NCBI GenBank assembly: GCA_027605045.1
Contig: JAQFWX010000024.1
Span: 186,001 to 250,000, forward strand
Direction of reading: 5' to 3'
Length of the DNA: 64,000 nucleotides
DNA from: Phallus indusiatus
Lineage: Eukaryota > Basidiomycota > Agaricomycetes > Phallales > Phallaceae
Positions 23,935 through 34,228 of this stretch are shown here, piece after piece. The first letter of the stretch is position 1. Each line of letters opens with the position of its first letter. The notes below the pieces were generated by a model, which was not told the DNA's origin, ran no database searches, and saw only the letters and a list, made by a program, of their open reading frames with translations. The translations under genes were made by a program, and so were the position numbers.

Positions 23935-26212
23935 TTACCTCACCGCGTAGCAGTGAAGTGCCAGTGGATCCCTGTGGGTGGGATCTTCAAGCAGATCCCG
24001 AGTGGGATCTGGGCGCTTGTTGTTGGTCCGCGACTCTCCGTGATTGGATAGTCGTGGCAGCTGCCGAGGCTCGTTTACGCCTCGTAATTGCAAGTACTCG
24101 TCTAGAGCTTGCAAGTCCTTACAGTTACTGTAAGGTTCCCAAGTGGTATCCCCAAGGGTCCACTGGACTAGGAACTCGAGATCTTTCTCGCGAGTTCCAC
24201 TCCAGCGATGAGCTAGGAGTTCCTCGACGTGCCATTCAGCATCGTCTGGCTGTCCAAAGTCATACGCCGTGAGTGTATCGCGGCGTGGAAATCTCTCATC
24301 GTCGTTGGCGATGTGAGGTTTAATCAAATCCATGTGAAATACGGGATTTATGCGACGTTGCTTGAGCTCTTCAGAGAGCTCAAGTTTTACTGTGATATTG
24401 TCTTTAACGGACAATATTTTGTATGGTCCCACATAACGCGGGATCAACTTCTTAACTCTCCCCTTGGGGAGGTTGAGATTCCTCGTCGACAGATAGACGA
24501 GGTCACCCTCTTTGTACTCCGGTGCATCGCGCCGTGAGTTGTTCGCGTAGTGAGCCTGTTTAACGCGATTGGCTATGATAGCGTCATGCGCTATCATGAG
24601 GTTCCACTTTGCCTGTTGAGCAAAGTGTTGAACACCTTTGAATTTGGTGTTCGTCTCAATTTTCCTTCCCAAACTGGGAAGGTAGCCGTAGTTGAGTTCA
24701 AACGGCGCGAAACCAGTGGTTTCGCTGGTGCTGCTATTAATAGCAAACTCCACCATTGGGATCCTTTCGGCCCAATCTTTTGATCGTTCTGTATGACGGA
24801 ACGAAGTATTTGACCAATTGAGCGATTGGCTCGCTCGGTAGATCCATCCGTTTGTGGATGGAACGCCGTGGACATGAGCAATCGTGTCCCCATTAGGCGT
24901 TGCAGTTCCTGCCAAAACTTGGCAGTGAATCGTGCATCCCTGTCACTCACGATTGAGTCAGGGACACCGTGGAGTCTTACGACTTCACTGAGGTATAACC
25001 AGGCTGTGCCCTTGGCGGTCAGCTTGGTGGTGGTTGGCATCAGACGAACCATAGAGGTCAGTCTGTCAATCACGACGAATAGGAAGTCGTGGCCGTTTGA
25101 AACGGGTAATGGACCGACGAAGTCCATTCCAATCGATTCCCAAGGTTTATTGGGAATCGGGAGTTGTTTTAACAGACCACTGGGGTGATTATTCTCCCCT
25201 TTGTTGGTCTGGCACGTTCCGCAGGATCTGCAGAACGTATCGATGTCTTCAATCATCGATTTCCACCAGTACGCTTGTCTAACGTACTGAGACGTTTTGT
25301 AACGTCCAAAGTGCCCAACAATTTGGTGGGCCTCACTGATTATAATCTCAGTGATCCTCCTCCCCTTGTAAAATGCGTTATGGGGGACGCATAATACATC
25401 GCGGAGGAACTGATTCTTGGTAAAGATCAGTTGATTTTTAATTCCAAACGCCTTGTGAGCGTTTGGGTTGGCAAGAACCAGCTTAAATACTGGGTCCTTG
25501 TGATAACCTTGCTGTATCAGCAAGGTAAATTCAGCAAAGCCCTCAATTTTGGCTTTAAGAAGCTTGCTGTCTTGCTCTGCACTTAGAGCAAGTATATCCT
25601 CATCGGATTGCGCTTCTGTAATATCAGAAGGTGTAGTATTTGAGGGACCTTCAACTCGAGGTTCCTCTCGTACTCGTGAACGTGTAATAACGTTCACTCT
25701 CACTTCATCCCTTCTTTCGATGGGAAGATGATCCCCTTCGGGATCAAGTCTAACGTCAGCGTTGACGTATACCTCCGGAGGGTGAACCTCATCCGGAGTG
25801 TCCTCTTTGTAATAACGAGAGAGGCCATCGGCGACATTGTTAGTGACGCCCTTGACATGAATCGTCTCGTAATCAAAACGAGACAGGTATTCATACCACC
25901 GTGCTTGGCGCGGTGACATGCGAGGCTGGGTCTTGAAGTGGACCATGGCCTCGTTGTCCGTTACTAGGGTGAATCTACGCCCTAGTAGTTTGTCTTCCCA
26001 CTTAAGGAAGGCTTCAAGTACCGCGATGAGCTCATGCTCATGGGTGCGGTAGTTGTACTGAGCAGGGGTGAACTTCTTCGAGAGAAACCCTGCTGGCCTA
26101 CATGTTTGCCATGTAGGCCCTTGCCCATAATAGGCACCGACGCCACATTTAGAGCCGTCAGTTACGACCCAAATTGGATCTGGGTCGTCCACGTTAATAG
26201 GCTTCAAGATAG
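23935..26212 (-). pseudogene. Element A pol, part 2: RNase H, integrase, chromodomain
   Basis: Continues the RT frame after the solo LTR (API|LKPINVDD). RNase H: WVVTDGSKCGVGAYYGQGP, RTHEHELIAVLEAF, TDNEAM. Integrase: HHCC zinc region (HQIVGHFGRY... CRSCGTCQ), PWESIGMDFVGPLPVSNGHD, IVSDRDARFTAKFW, HPQTDGSTERANRS. At about 24783 the frame shifts by one base; the next frame supplies DWAERIPMVEFAINSS, a GPYKILSVKDN strand and a C-terminal chromodomain (AEWHVEELLAHR, EFLVQWTLGDTTWEPYSN). The chromodomain marks the element as a chromovirus-type Gypsy. Inactive because of the frameshift and the insertions. Confidence 0.88.
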
Positions 26213-26610
26213 TGTTAGGGCACGACCGTTCAGCGATGAGACTTAAGGATCGGACTGCTACTATAACCCAGTAACCCAGTCTATAATAGCGCAAGGAACT
26301 ACACATGCGCGCACGGAAGTATATATACATGTTTGCGTTATCTCTAACCAATAACTAACAGGTGCATTATCTGCCAATAGGAGGAGTCGGCAGTCGAGGA
26401 CATACGAACGACATAGAGAAGGAGGGAGATGTGACAGAATGAGAGCGAACGGAGAAACGGGGAATGTTCGGGAGAATACGCGAGGGATGAGTACGGACCG
26501 GCATACCGGGTACCGTATGACCGACGTAGAGCACGTAGGCATCTAAGTAGGTTATACTATACTACGCTAATATACTAGAATGACCGTGAATCCTGAGACG
26601 TACCCTGACA
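26213..26610 (-). mobile_element. Solo LTR of a distinct family, inside element A pol
   Basis: 398 bp with ends TGTTAGGG and CCCTGACA like the B family but otherwise different. Flanked by GATAG (26208-26212, 26611-26615). The A reading frame is restored when it is removed. Confidence 0.9.
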
Positions 26611-28683
26611 GATAGGAGCCTTTCGCGTGAGTGCTTTGATTGAATCAAAGCACTTGTTCAACAACGGCGTCCATACGAACGGTCTGTTGTTGTACGTACA
26701 CCCTGATAGTGGTGTAGTGTATGCGGCTACCCCTGGTAGGTATGCCGCAACGTATTGTACGAGGCCCAGAAATTTCTGGACATCGTTATACGTGCGTGGA
26801 GTTCTCCACTCACGTATTTTATCCATCTTCTCTTGATCGGGATGGATGCCATCATCGTCAATGATGTGGCCTAAGCACTCCAGTCGCTTAGAGTATAAGT
26901 CAACTTTACGACTACTCAGGTAAAGTTGTGCCTCTCGCAAACACGAGAAGGCGTTCTCTAGATGCTGCTGATGCAGATCTATTGTGTTTGAATAGACGAA
27001 CACGTCGTCTATGTATGCATCCGTCGAACGACCGATGCAGTCCCTAAAGATATGGGTCATCAGACGTTGAAACGTCGATGGGGCATTGCAGTCTCCTTGC
27101 TGCATGACATGGCTCTTGAAAGTGCCATAGATGGTGGCAAAGGTCGTCTTGTGGACGTCCTCTGGGACTATGCGTACCTGCTCGTACGCCTCAGTCAGAT
27201 CAATCTTTGATCTGTATTTGTGTCTCGCCACGTTCTGGCGGATGGTTTCCTGGTCAGGGAAGGGCGTTACGTCCTTCTCTGTGTTTTCGTTCTGCAGGCG
27301 CAGATCGAACACAGTCCGTAGTGCTAAGACCACGGCTCGTTTCTGCAGGCAAAGCATAGGGATTGCCTGTGTAGCTACAGTTGGTTCCCACCAACCTGCA
27401 GCTACGTATCGCTGAATCTTTTCAGCGAGTAGCGCTTTGAGCGCATCCGGGCACCTGGGAAGGTGATACCGGATCTTCTTATTGGGTTCAATAAGAGGAA
27501 TCTGATGATTCACTTCCCGAAACGGGGGAAGTCGGGAAGGGACAGGACCGAAAAGGTCACTGTACTTGTTCTTCCAGTACTCGATGAGTGCTGGGATATT
27601 CTCTTCCGTCATCTCAGGGACGGAGGAGCTGGAATGTTGGGTGCTGGCTAGCACCATCGCTCCTGTTTCAGGAGCGTGTCCAATCACATGGTGATTGGTG
27701 TCAATCACCTCGCCGTCGCGGGTGATTGTACCTCTGCTGAAATCTAGGCAGATGTTGTAGCGTCTCAGGAATGGGACGCCAATGATCACATCATAGTGAT
27801 CGATGTTGACGATGTCAAAGTACTCTTGGACATCAATACCTCCGAATTGGATTCGGGTGTACGTTCCATACTGGATGGAAGACTTGCTGCCCTTAACGGC
27901 CAGCTGCAGCACGACAGGTTTGTCGAGCTTGAAGGTTCTTGCCCCGGTGGCAAGAGAGAAATGAGGGGACATGATCATCCCCTGGCATCCACTGTCGACT
28001 AGGCAGTGAGCCAATTGGCCATTAACTGGCCAGAAACCCTCAATGGGTCTCGATGCGTTTCTGTCTCGTGTTGGGGCACGAGAGCTCACTCTAGCCGTAT
28101 GGTCATAGAGTGGTTCCTTGCTCGTAGCGAGCGAGGACTCATTGTCATCCAATGGCGATGACTTGTGGACCGCGAAGTGCAGTCTGCGCTCCTCATACTC
28201 GTCACCAATTGTGAGGAGCATGTATACACTGGGACCATTGTCATCATCGTCCCATTGGTATTGGATGCCCTCATCGTCCTCGACGGGGTCGTTGGTGGGC
28301 TCGTCTTGGGCCACCTCTTCCTCCACAGCTTGTTCAGCTGTGGGGTCTTCCACGTTCTCCTGCGGGGCATCGTTCGATGTCTCGCCAGAGGTCTCTTCAA
28401 CCTCTTCGATACGACCCACATTGGCTCGTACCTGTCTCAGTCTGGGGCACGCATTTCTGTAATGTCCCACCTGCCCACAGTTGAAACACGTGGGAGGGGT
28501 AGTGCTAGTGCGATTGTTCGTACTAGTTGGGGCAGTCCTAGCGAGCTGCGAGTTATGATTTCTCGAGCTTGATGAGCTCGAGGGGCGATTCCCCAATGGG
28601 GAATTGCCATTAGTTCGCGTCTCATGGGGACGCGCAGAGGGACCGTGGTTCCTCTGGTTCAAGCGCATATTGTTTGAATGCGC
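26611..28683 (-). pseudogene. Element A pol, part 1: zinc knuckle, protease, reverse transcriptase
   Basis: Single open frame broken off by element C at its start. It begins with the gag tail and a CCHC knuckle (CFNCGQVGHYRNACP), an acidic linker, an aspartic protease (LVDSGCQGMIMSP, about 27960-28000) and RT: KIRYHLPRCPDALKALLAEK, VFDLRLQNENTEKDVTPFPD, RSKIDLTEAYEQVRIVPED, TFKSHVMQQGDCNAPSTFQR and the catalytic YIDDVFVYSN (about 27000). The protease carries DSG in place of the common DTG. The frame runs into the solo LTR at 26610. Confidence 0.9.
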
Positions 28684-28822
28684 TGTCGCGCACCAAAATC
28701 TTCCTTAATTTGGTAATAGGGATGGTTCTTCCTAAAGCGGACTTCTAAATCTACTCTTCTTGAACAACTCACTTCCAGCTCGTTTGACACCCCAGTTCAC
28801 CCAAAAATCAACAAACAATAAA

Positions 28823-29500
28823 ATGTTCAATCTTCGACTTTCTTCTTCCATTTCCTTCAAACACCCCTCCCCTTCTTCCAATTCCCGAGAACCGTCCCCA
28901 GAAGAAGATGTTTTTCCCCCGGTCTTTCGTTATACTCATGATAGTCCTCGCACTCATGATTTGGATATCGAGACAACTCTATTTACATATTATTCGCCCA
29001 CTCCTATTCTCGAAATGGACTCAAAGACCTTACTCCCAGTTTATTCGCACAAGGTCCCTCGATCTATCGATAAGTGTAGAAGTTCAGATATCGTACACCC
29101 CTTCTTGGTTTTCGGAAAAGAAGTCTATATCGAGAAGGAACTAAGATGGTTCACAGTCACTCATGTTTATTCTACTCCAGAATCAGCCCTACAAGATTCA
29201 TATCGTGTTTGGTTAACAGCACAAGTCGGATTAGATTACATGATAATGGTCCTGGATGTTCCCAGCCGATGGATCCTATCAGCATGTAATCACCAACCTG
29301 CTCTAGGATTTTATCGATCACCCAATCCCATTCCTAAAGAACCACTAAACCCTTCTTTTCATGATTCCTCCCCTCCTCAATCTCCTACTACTTCCGAAAT
29401 GACCATACGACCTCCCCGATATCAACAAACCCTTCGCGCTCTTCGACGAGTCTGTTCTGGCCTCCTGGAACGAACCCGATCAGAATCAGGAGAACAATAG
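28823..29500 (+). CDS. Element C U3 ORF L1 (5' LTR copy)
   Basis: 225 residues from the ATG at 28823 (MFNLRLSSSISFKHPSPSSN). After a Ser/Pro-rich start comes a folded-looking region (LDIETTLFTYYSPTPILEMD, GKEVYIEKELRWFTVTHVYS, YMIMVLDVPSRWILSACNHQ). No known family recognised. The corresponding frame in the 3' LTR (37761 onward) is broken by one C less in a C run and ends differently (DINKPFALFDESVLASWNEP) owing to another C-run difference. Which version is authentic cannot be told here. The pattern DYMIMVLDVP...W resembles NYVLFLDAPW in L2, suggesting the two are distant relatives. Confidence 0.5.
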   Translation: MFNLRLSSSISFKHPSPSSNSREPSPEEDVFPPVFRYTHDSPRTHDLDIETTLFTYYSPTPILEMDSKTLLPVYSHKVPRSIDKCRSSDIVHPFLVFGKEVYIEKELRWFTVTHVYSTPESALQDSYRVWLTAQVGLDYMIMVLDVPSRWILSACNHQPALGFYRSPNPIPKEPLNPSFHDSSPPQSPTTSEMTIRPPRYQQTLRALRRVCSGLLERTRSESGEQ

Positions 29501-29607
29501 AGAATAAAAGGAATACTACAAGAGAAGTTTCGCACCTATCCATTCACCTAAAAACATCCTTCTTGTTTCGGAGCTTAAATTCTTTTCAACTTTTGTCTTT
29601 TTCACCA

Positions 29608-30165
29608 TTATGTCCATCCAACCTATTGGCTATCGCACACTTTCCATCATTCCATTTCCCTTTTATCCCAATTTTAATTCTCCCCTCCATATAGAAGACA
29701 TGAAAACTTTCAGACTATGGTTCGCGAATATCAATTGGAGAGCGACGAAGTAGAAGTGGAAGAAGATAATCCCTGGCCACGATACGCTAATCCAGCACTC
29801 GAGTTTCGGTATTTTTACGACGATCTACAATTACCCGATGAAGTCAAAGTAGACGAAAACGTTCATATACCGATTATGCAAGCATCGTATACTCTGATCA
29901 GGGCCCTCGTATCACATCGCCCTGGGATTCTCATTTGGCGTCTTATTTTCTATCGACCTGCCTTATTCCACAATTATGTTCTCTTTCTAGACGCTCCCTG
30001 GGATGTTTTTGTAGAACCCCTCCCCACCAGCCTACAACTCCATTGCCAGAATATGAAGAACCCGAAGAACCTGCCCCCGATGCCCTCGACTACGTACTAA
30101 TCGAAATCGCATGCGACCTATGCAAATTATACCAAGACCTAGTCAACGAAGAAGATTAGAATAGT
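29608..30165 (+). pseudogene. Element C U3 ORF L2 (5' LTR copy, frames broken)
   Basis: Counterpart of the intact frame at 38546-39103. Three C-run differences (in the stretches TTCTCCCC, GAACCCC and GATGCCC) split it into pieces, the longest from about 29717 to 30100. Confidence 0.6.
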
Positions 30166-31345
30166 ATCTATCGATCAAAACACCATACGATATAACTAAG
30201 ATCTCCCCTTGGCCTATGCTGAGCTCCATGCTGATCTGGTGCGCGATCCGAGGATACTAAGCATAGCCTTAGGATTCATGAATGTATCATATTCATGACG
30301 AAGACGATCCTATCGATGGATGACCGATCAGTAAGAAGATTAGGATGGTAACGATGCGATTCAGGATAAAGAGGCAGCGCGGGAAGAGTCGGGTGCCAGT
30401 TCTGACAAAGGCTGTGTCTTAGGCCGGTTTTGTTGGTTTTTCTTTTGTTCTTTTGTTTGGGTTTCATCATTTCTCCTATTGATTTGTGATATCACTCTTT
30501 TTGTTGTAATTGTATTACTCATTCCTCTCTCGCACTCCCCATTCCATATTTCTTTTGTTCCCTTTTGTTCTTTTTGTTTCTTTCTATTTGTCATCTTGGT
30601 GAACGATGAATAATCGTCTTACCAATGCTATGTTTCTTGAAAGGTATAAATACTGCATGTAAATACTTGTAACAGCAGCAATCTACCGATACGGGTTGTC
30701 TCACAGTTTAAGTCCAGTTCAGTTTAAGTCAAGCTCAGTTCAAGTTCAAGTCAAGTTTCGTCTCTAGTCTAATTCTACGCTCACATCTTTATCTTTGGAT
30801 TAACTCTGAGTGAGGTCTCGGAGTATAAACTAGCGATTTTCATTTCAATTCTATTGTCGCTTCACTAACTCGCAGAAGGATAACTGTCATCATTTGATTG
30901 TAGATCCTCCATACTAAGTCGCAACCCAAGTCTTTTGCCGACGCCTGTTCATTATATCACTTACACATTTGCATACGATCTCTCCTAGTCGTTGCAGTTG
31001 TTGTTGGTGTTTTGTCTGTGTTGGTTTCGATATCAGCGCATACATCCCCACATCCTCATTCCCCATCTACCCGTTCTCTCATTACCCGAAATCAGCACCA
31101 GGACCCGCTCCACGGTAGACTAACGACCTCTATAATCAAATATCTAGTAGTTATTCCGATCACATATAGCCGGCATACACAAAGCTATATTCATCGGATC
31201 GTTACAAAAGTGGCTGCCCCAGAGAGGCCACTAGTCTAAGCTGCTTTCACATTCATCCGCAACCAACCATCACAACAACATCCCATCTCCTTATCTAACC
31301 GACATCTCATTCATACTTCCATTCCCCTGACCACTCTATCCCAAT

Positions 31346-34228
31346 ATGCCTACTTCCGATCCTCTTCCTCTTAAACCCGAAACTACCGAAGCGAATCCCA
31401 ATTATGACGTCAAGAAAATGGAGTTTCCGCTACCCAGATCTACTCGAGCCCCCAGAAAGTTCACAGGTAAAACCTCTGAAGCCAAGGCCTTCTTCGATCA
31501 GTTTGAAGATCTATGCAAAGTATACAAGTTATCTGACAAAGACAAATTCGCGAGGATCCCACAATATGTGTCCAAGAGGGTCAAGAAACATATGGAAAGT
31601 CTTGAATCCTTCGAAAAGAATTGGACCGAATTCATCGAATATATGCGCGAAGTTTATGGTGCTCGCAAGGACACAAAGCGTTACACCGAAGAAAAGCTCA
31701 ACGATTTTGTAGAAGATCAACGTGAAGGCGAAATTCTAGATCTATATGAATTCAATAAATACACTCGTAACTTCGACTTAATAGCCGGAAAACTATTAAA
31801 GAAAGGCGTAATCGACGAAAACAGGTACAACTTACGCTTTTGGGAAGGGCTTTCCAAAGATCTCAAAAGACGAAGCGACTTACATTTAGTAGCAACGTAT
31901 CCAGGACGTAGTATGGAGAACCCGTATACCAAGAAAGAGATCATAACCGTAATCAAATTCATATTAGATCCGAAGAGGTACGATCAGCAACACAGAATGG
32001 AAAGGCGCAAGAAATCAAGAAAGCAGTCCAATTCCGATGATGAAGTCATCTTAACTAGCTCCGGATCTGAATCCGAAACGGAAAGCGACTCTGGTTGGGA
32101 CGAAAGTTCCGATGAAGAAAGAAGCTATAAAAGACACAGCAAAAAGAAGTCTAAGAAGTCTAAGAAGTCATCCTCCCACCATGCTCAACGTCGGCATTCA
32201 AATGATGATCGCATTCCTTTGCCTGAACGGCATAGCGGTACTTCTCCTGGCTTGGATATGTTACAACCTACTCCGCAAGAATCGTCGTCTTTGCCCTCAG
32301 TGCCGAAACATAGTACGCCGTCACAGCCGACGGGAAACTATCCGACTGCGTCGAAACGTGTAACAAAGAGCGATACGGACGAGATCGATAAACTAATCAA
32401 AGAGTTCAACGAAAAGCTGACTCTCCGCGACTACCCTGCGATTCTCTCCGCGTACCACCGTATTGCTACCTTGTCCCCGTCTCTTGCTCCTGTCCTTCTC
32501 ACTTTATTTAATATGCCACATTCTATTCCTTCATCTATGCCTCCGTCCAATCCACTCCCTGTACAAATTCCCCCTGTTCCTCGTCCTCGCACGCTCAGCA
32601 ACCCCACTAACAATGCGAACGTCGTCTGCTACTTCTGCGATGAATCCGGACACACGATGCATCGCTGCCCTCACGCTACTACATTCATGGATCAAGGTTA
32701 TATCACTGTCAGTGCCGATAACAAATACGTATGGTCTAGCACGGGTAAGCCGATCACCAGATTCAATGGTGAATCGCTGCTTGCGGCTATCAATCGACAA
32801 TTGGACGTCCAACGCGTACCAGTAACGGCCAATACCATTATTTCTTCCACCAATTCCCTTCCTTTCCCAGATAGTATTAGCCACTACTCTTCAATAAATA
32901 ATTACGGGAGAGATAGAGAAGAGATCATGTTAAGCGACGATGAGTATAACCAAGCGTGTTCAGTAGATAACAATTTTAGTAGAGAATACTTTTCTGAAGC
33001 GTACCCTATCGCGCGGACCAAGGACGAAAAAGGAAAAGACTCCGTCCGTACAGCCCCTTACGCTAAACGATTACGCTTTGATGGAGTTGAGATCATGAAA
33101 CGGCCAGTTAATCCTGCCATACCCAAATCAGCTCCTTCCGCACCTAATACAGAGCCAACTACGCAATTAGCACCTTCCAAGTTACCTCCAGCGTTGCAAC
33201 CTCAGCCTCCTATTCAAGCACCAGTACCAGTTCAGGCACCTGTTCCAGAGCCGAAAGTCACTCATATCCCATTTCCTATGCGAGGAGAAGAGATAACCGA
33301 TGTTAGAATGCAAGACCCTGTCCCTACTAGAGTAAAGCGACCTGCACCACGTCCAGCCACCCCTAAGCCGGCCATCGTTAAAGAAAAGCCAGAGTCCGAG
33401 TCCACCGAAATTGTCAAGAAATTTCGCAATTCTTTCGAACGAGAAGTCAATATGGACCACACGCTAAATCGGATGTTAGATCAAAATGCAGGACTTACGC
33501 TTCGAGAAGTTTTTGCAGCTGCACCTACGCTCGACAAAATGATGATAGCAAAACTTCGACCTACTCGAGATGAAATACCTGTAGCCACGATAACCGAAGT
33601 AGCCGCGATCCCCGAGGCAGCCGAAACAACCACAGATGCTGAAGAAGATATGCAAAGAGTCCTAGCCACCGAAGCGCCCCGAAAATTCTTGGCCAGTTAT
33701 CATCCAGAAGATTCCCGACTTATATTCCTAAATGTCAAATTCCCAAACGGATACTCCATCATTGCCCTTATAGACACTGGAGCAGACGTGAATTGCAACA
33801 GTTCCGTAGTAACTCCAAATTCAGGTTTAGTGTACCATTCAGGCATCTCAAAGATATTAATGGACGCCTCCTCCAACAAGACTACGCTAGATGAAAGAGC
33901 ATATAACGTGAAAATACAAATAGGAGAACGAGCTTGGAGTATTGCCGATGAAATTTGGGTATCACCACTGCTCCCTCATCCTCTAATTTTGGGACGACCA
34001 TGGATGCGACAAAACCGAATTGAAGTTCGTGAAGAATACACAGGAACGCACCTCGTCAAGAGAGATGCATATGGACATGAAGAATGGAGAATAAATGCCG
34101 TACCATCCAAAGATGCGAAAGAAGATGCACGTCTCCACCCAAGGGATTTTCACTTGGACGACAAAGCTCCTCAGAGGATAGATGGACGTACCATAGAGAA
34201 GAATGCACCCGACCCTCACCAGGAATAG
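31346..34228 (+). CDS. Element C gag plus protease
   Basis: 960 residues from the ATG at 31346. A capsid-like helical region covers residues 20-210 (FTGKTSEAKAFFDQFEDLCK, LKRRSDLHLVATYPGRSMEN). A Ser/Lys/acidic linker follows, then one CCHC knuckle (CYFCDESGHTMHRCPH, about residue 430), a long Pro-rich spacer and an aspartic protease near residue 810 (IALIDTGADVNC, then LILGRPWMR). The end overlaps the pol frame by about 145 nt, with pol in the -1 frame, so pol is probably made by -1 frameshifting; I did not find a convincing slippery heptamer. Confidence 0.88.
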   Translation: MPTSDPLPLKPETTEANPNYDVKKMEFPLPRSTRAPRKFTGKTSEAKAFFDQFEDLCKVYKLSDKDKFARIPQYVSKRVKKHMESLESFEKNWTEFIEYMREVYGARKDTKRYTEEKLNDFVEDQREGEILDLYEFNKYTRNFDLIAGKLLKKGVIDENRYNLRFWEGLSKDLKRRSDLHLVATYPGRSMENPYTKKEIITVIKFILDPKRYDQQHRMERRKKSRKQSNSDDEVILTSSGSESETESDSGWDESSDEERSYKRHSKKKSKKSKKSSSHHAQRRHSNDDRIPLPERHSGTSPGLDMLQPTPQESSSLPSVPKHSTPSQPTGNYPTASKRVTKSDTDEIDKLIKEFNEKLTLRDYPAILSAYHRIATLSPSLAPVLLTLFNMPHSIPSSMPPSNPLPVQIPPVPRPRTLSNPTNNANVVCYFCDESGHTMHRCPHATTFMDQGYITVSADNKYVWSSTGKPITRFNGESLLAAINRQLDVQRVPVTANTIISSTNSLPFPDSISHYSSINNYGRDREEIMLSDDEYNQACSVDNNFSREYFSEAYPIARTKDEKGKDSVRTAPYAKRLRFDGVEIMKRPVNPAIPKSAPSAPNTEPTTQLAPSKLPPALQPQPPIQAPVPVQAPVPEPKVTHIPFPMRGEEITDVRMQDPVPTRVKRPAPRPATPKPAIVKEKPESESTEIVKKFRNSFEREVNMDHTLNRMLDQNAGLTLREVFAAAPTLDKMMIAKLRPTRDEIPVATITEVAAIPEAAETTTDAEEDMQRVLATEAPRKFLASYHPEDSRLIFLNVKFPNGYSIIALIDTGADVNCNSSVVTPNSGLVYHSGISKILMDASSNKTTLDERAYNVKIQIGERAWSIADEIWVSPLLPHPLILGRPWMRQNRIEVREEYTGTHLVKRDAYGHEEWRINAVPSKDAKEDARLHPRDFHLDDKAPQRIDGRTIEKNAPDPHQE

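Larger units (their letters stand above)
28684..31206 (+). repeat. Element C 5' LTR (2523 bp)
   Basis: TGTCGCGC...GTTACA. The TATA box (TATAAATA at about 30645) puts the U3/R boundary near 30675, so about 2 kb of U3 lies upstream and contains two reading frames. The R/U5 part has AGTTCAAGT-type short repeats (30705-30755). Confidence 0.92.

Noticed and set aside
30276..30594. Minus-strand Lys/Gln-rich frames in both LTRs of element C
   Set aside because: Low-complexity reverse of T-rich U3 DNA, without motif.
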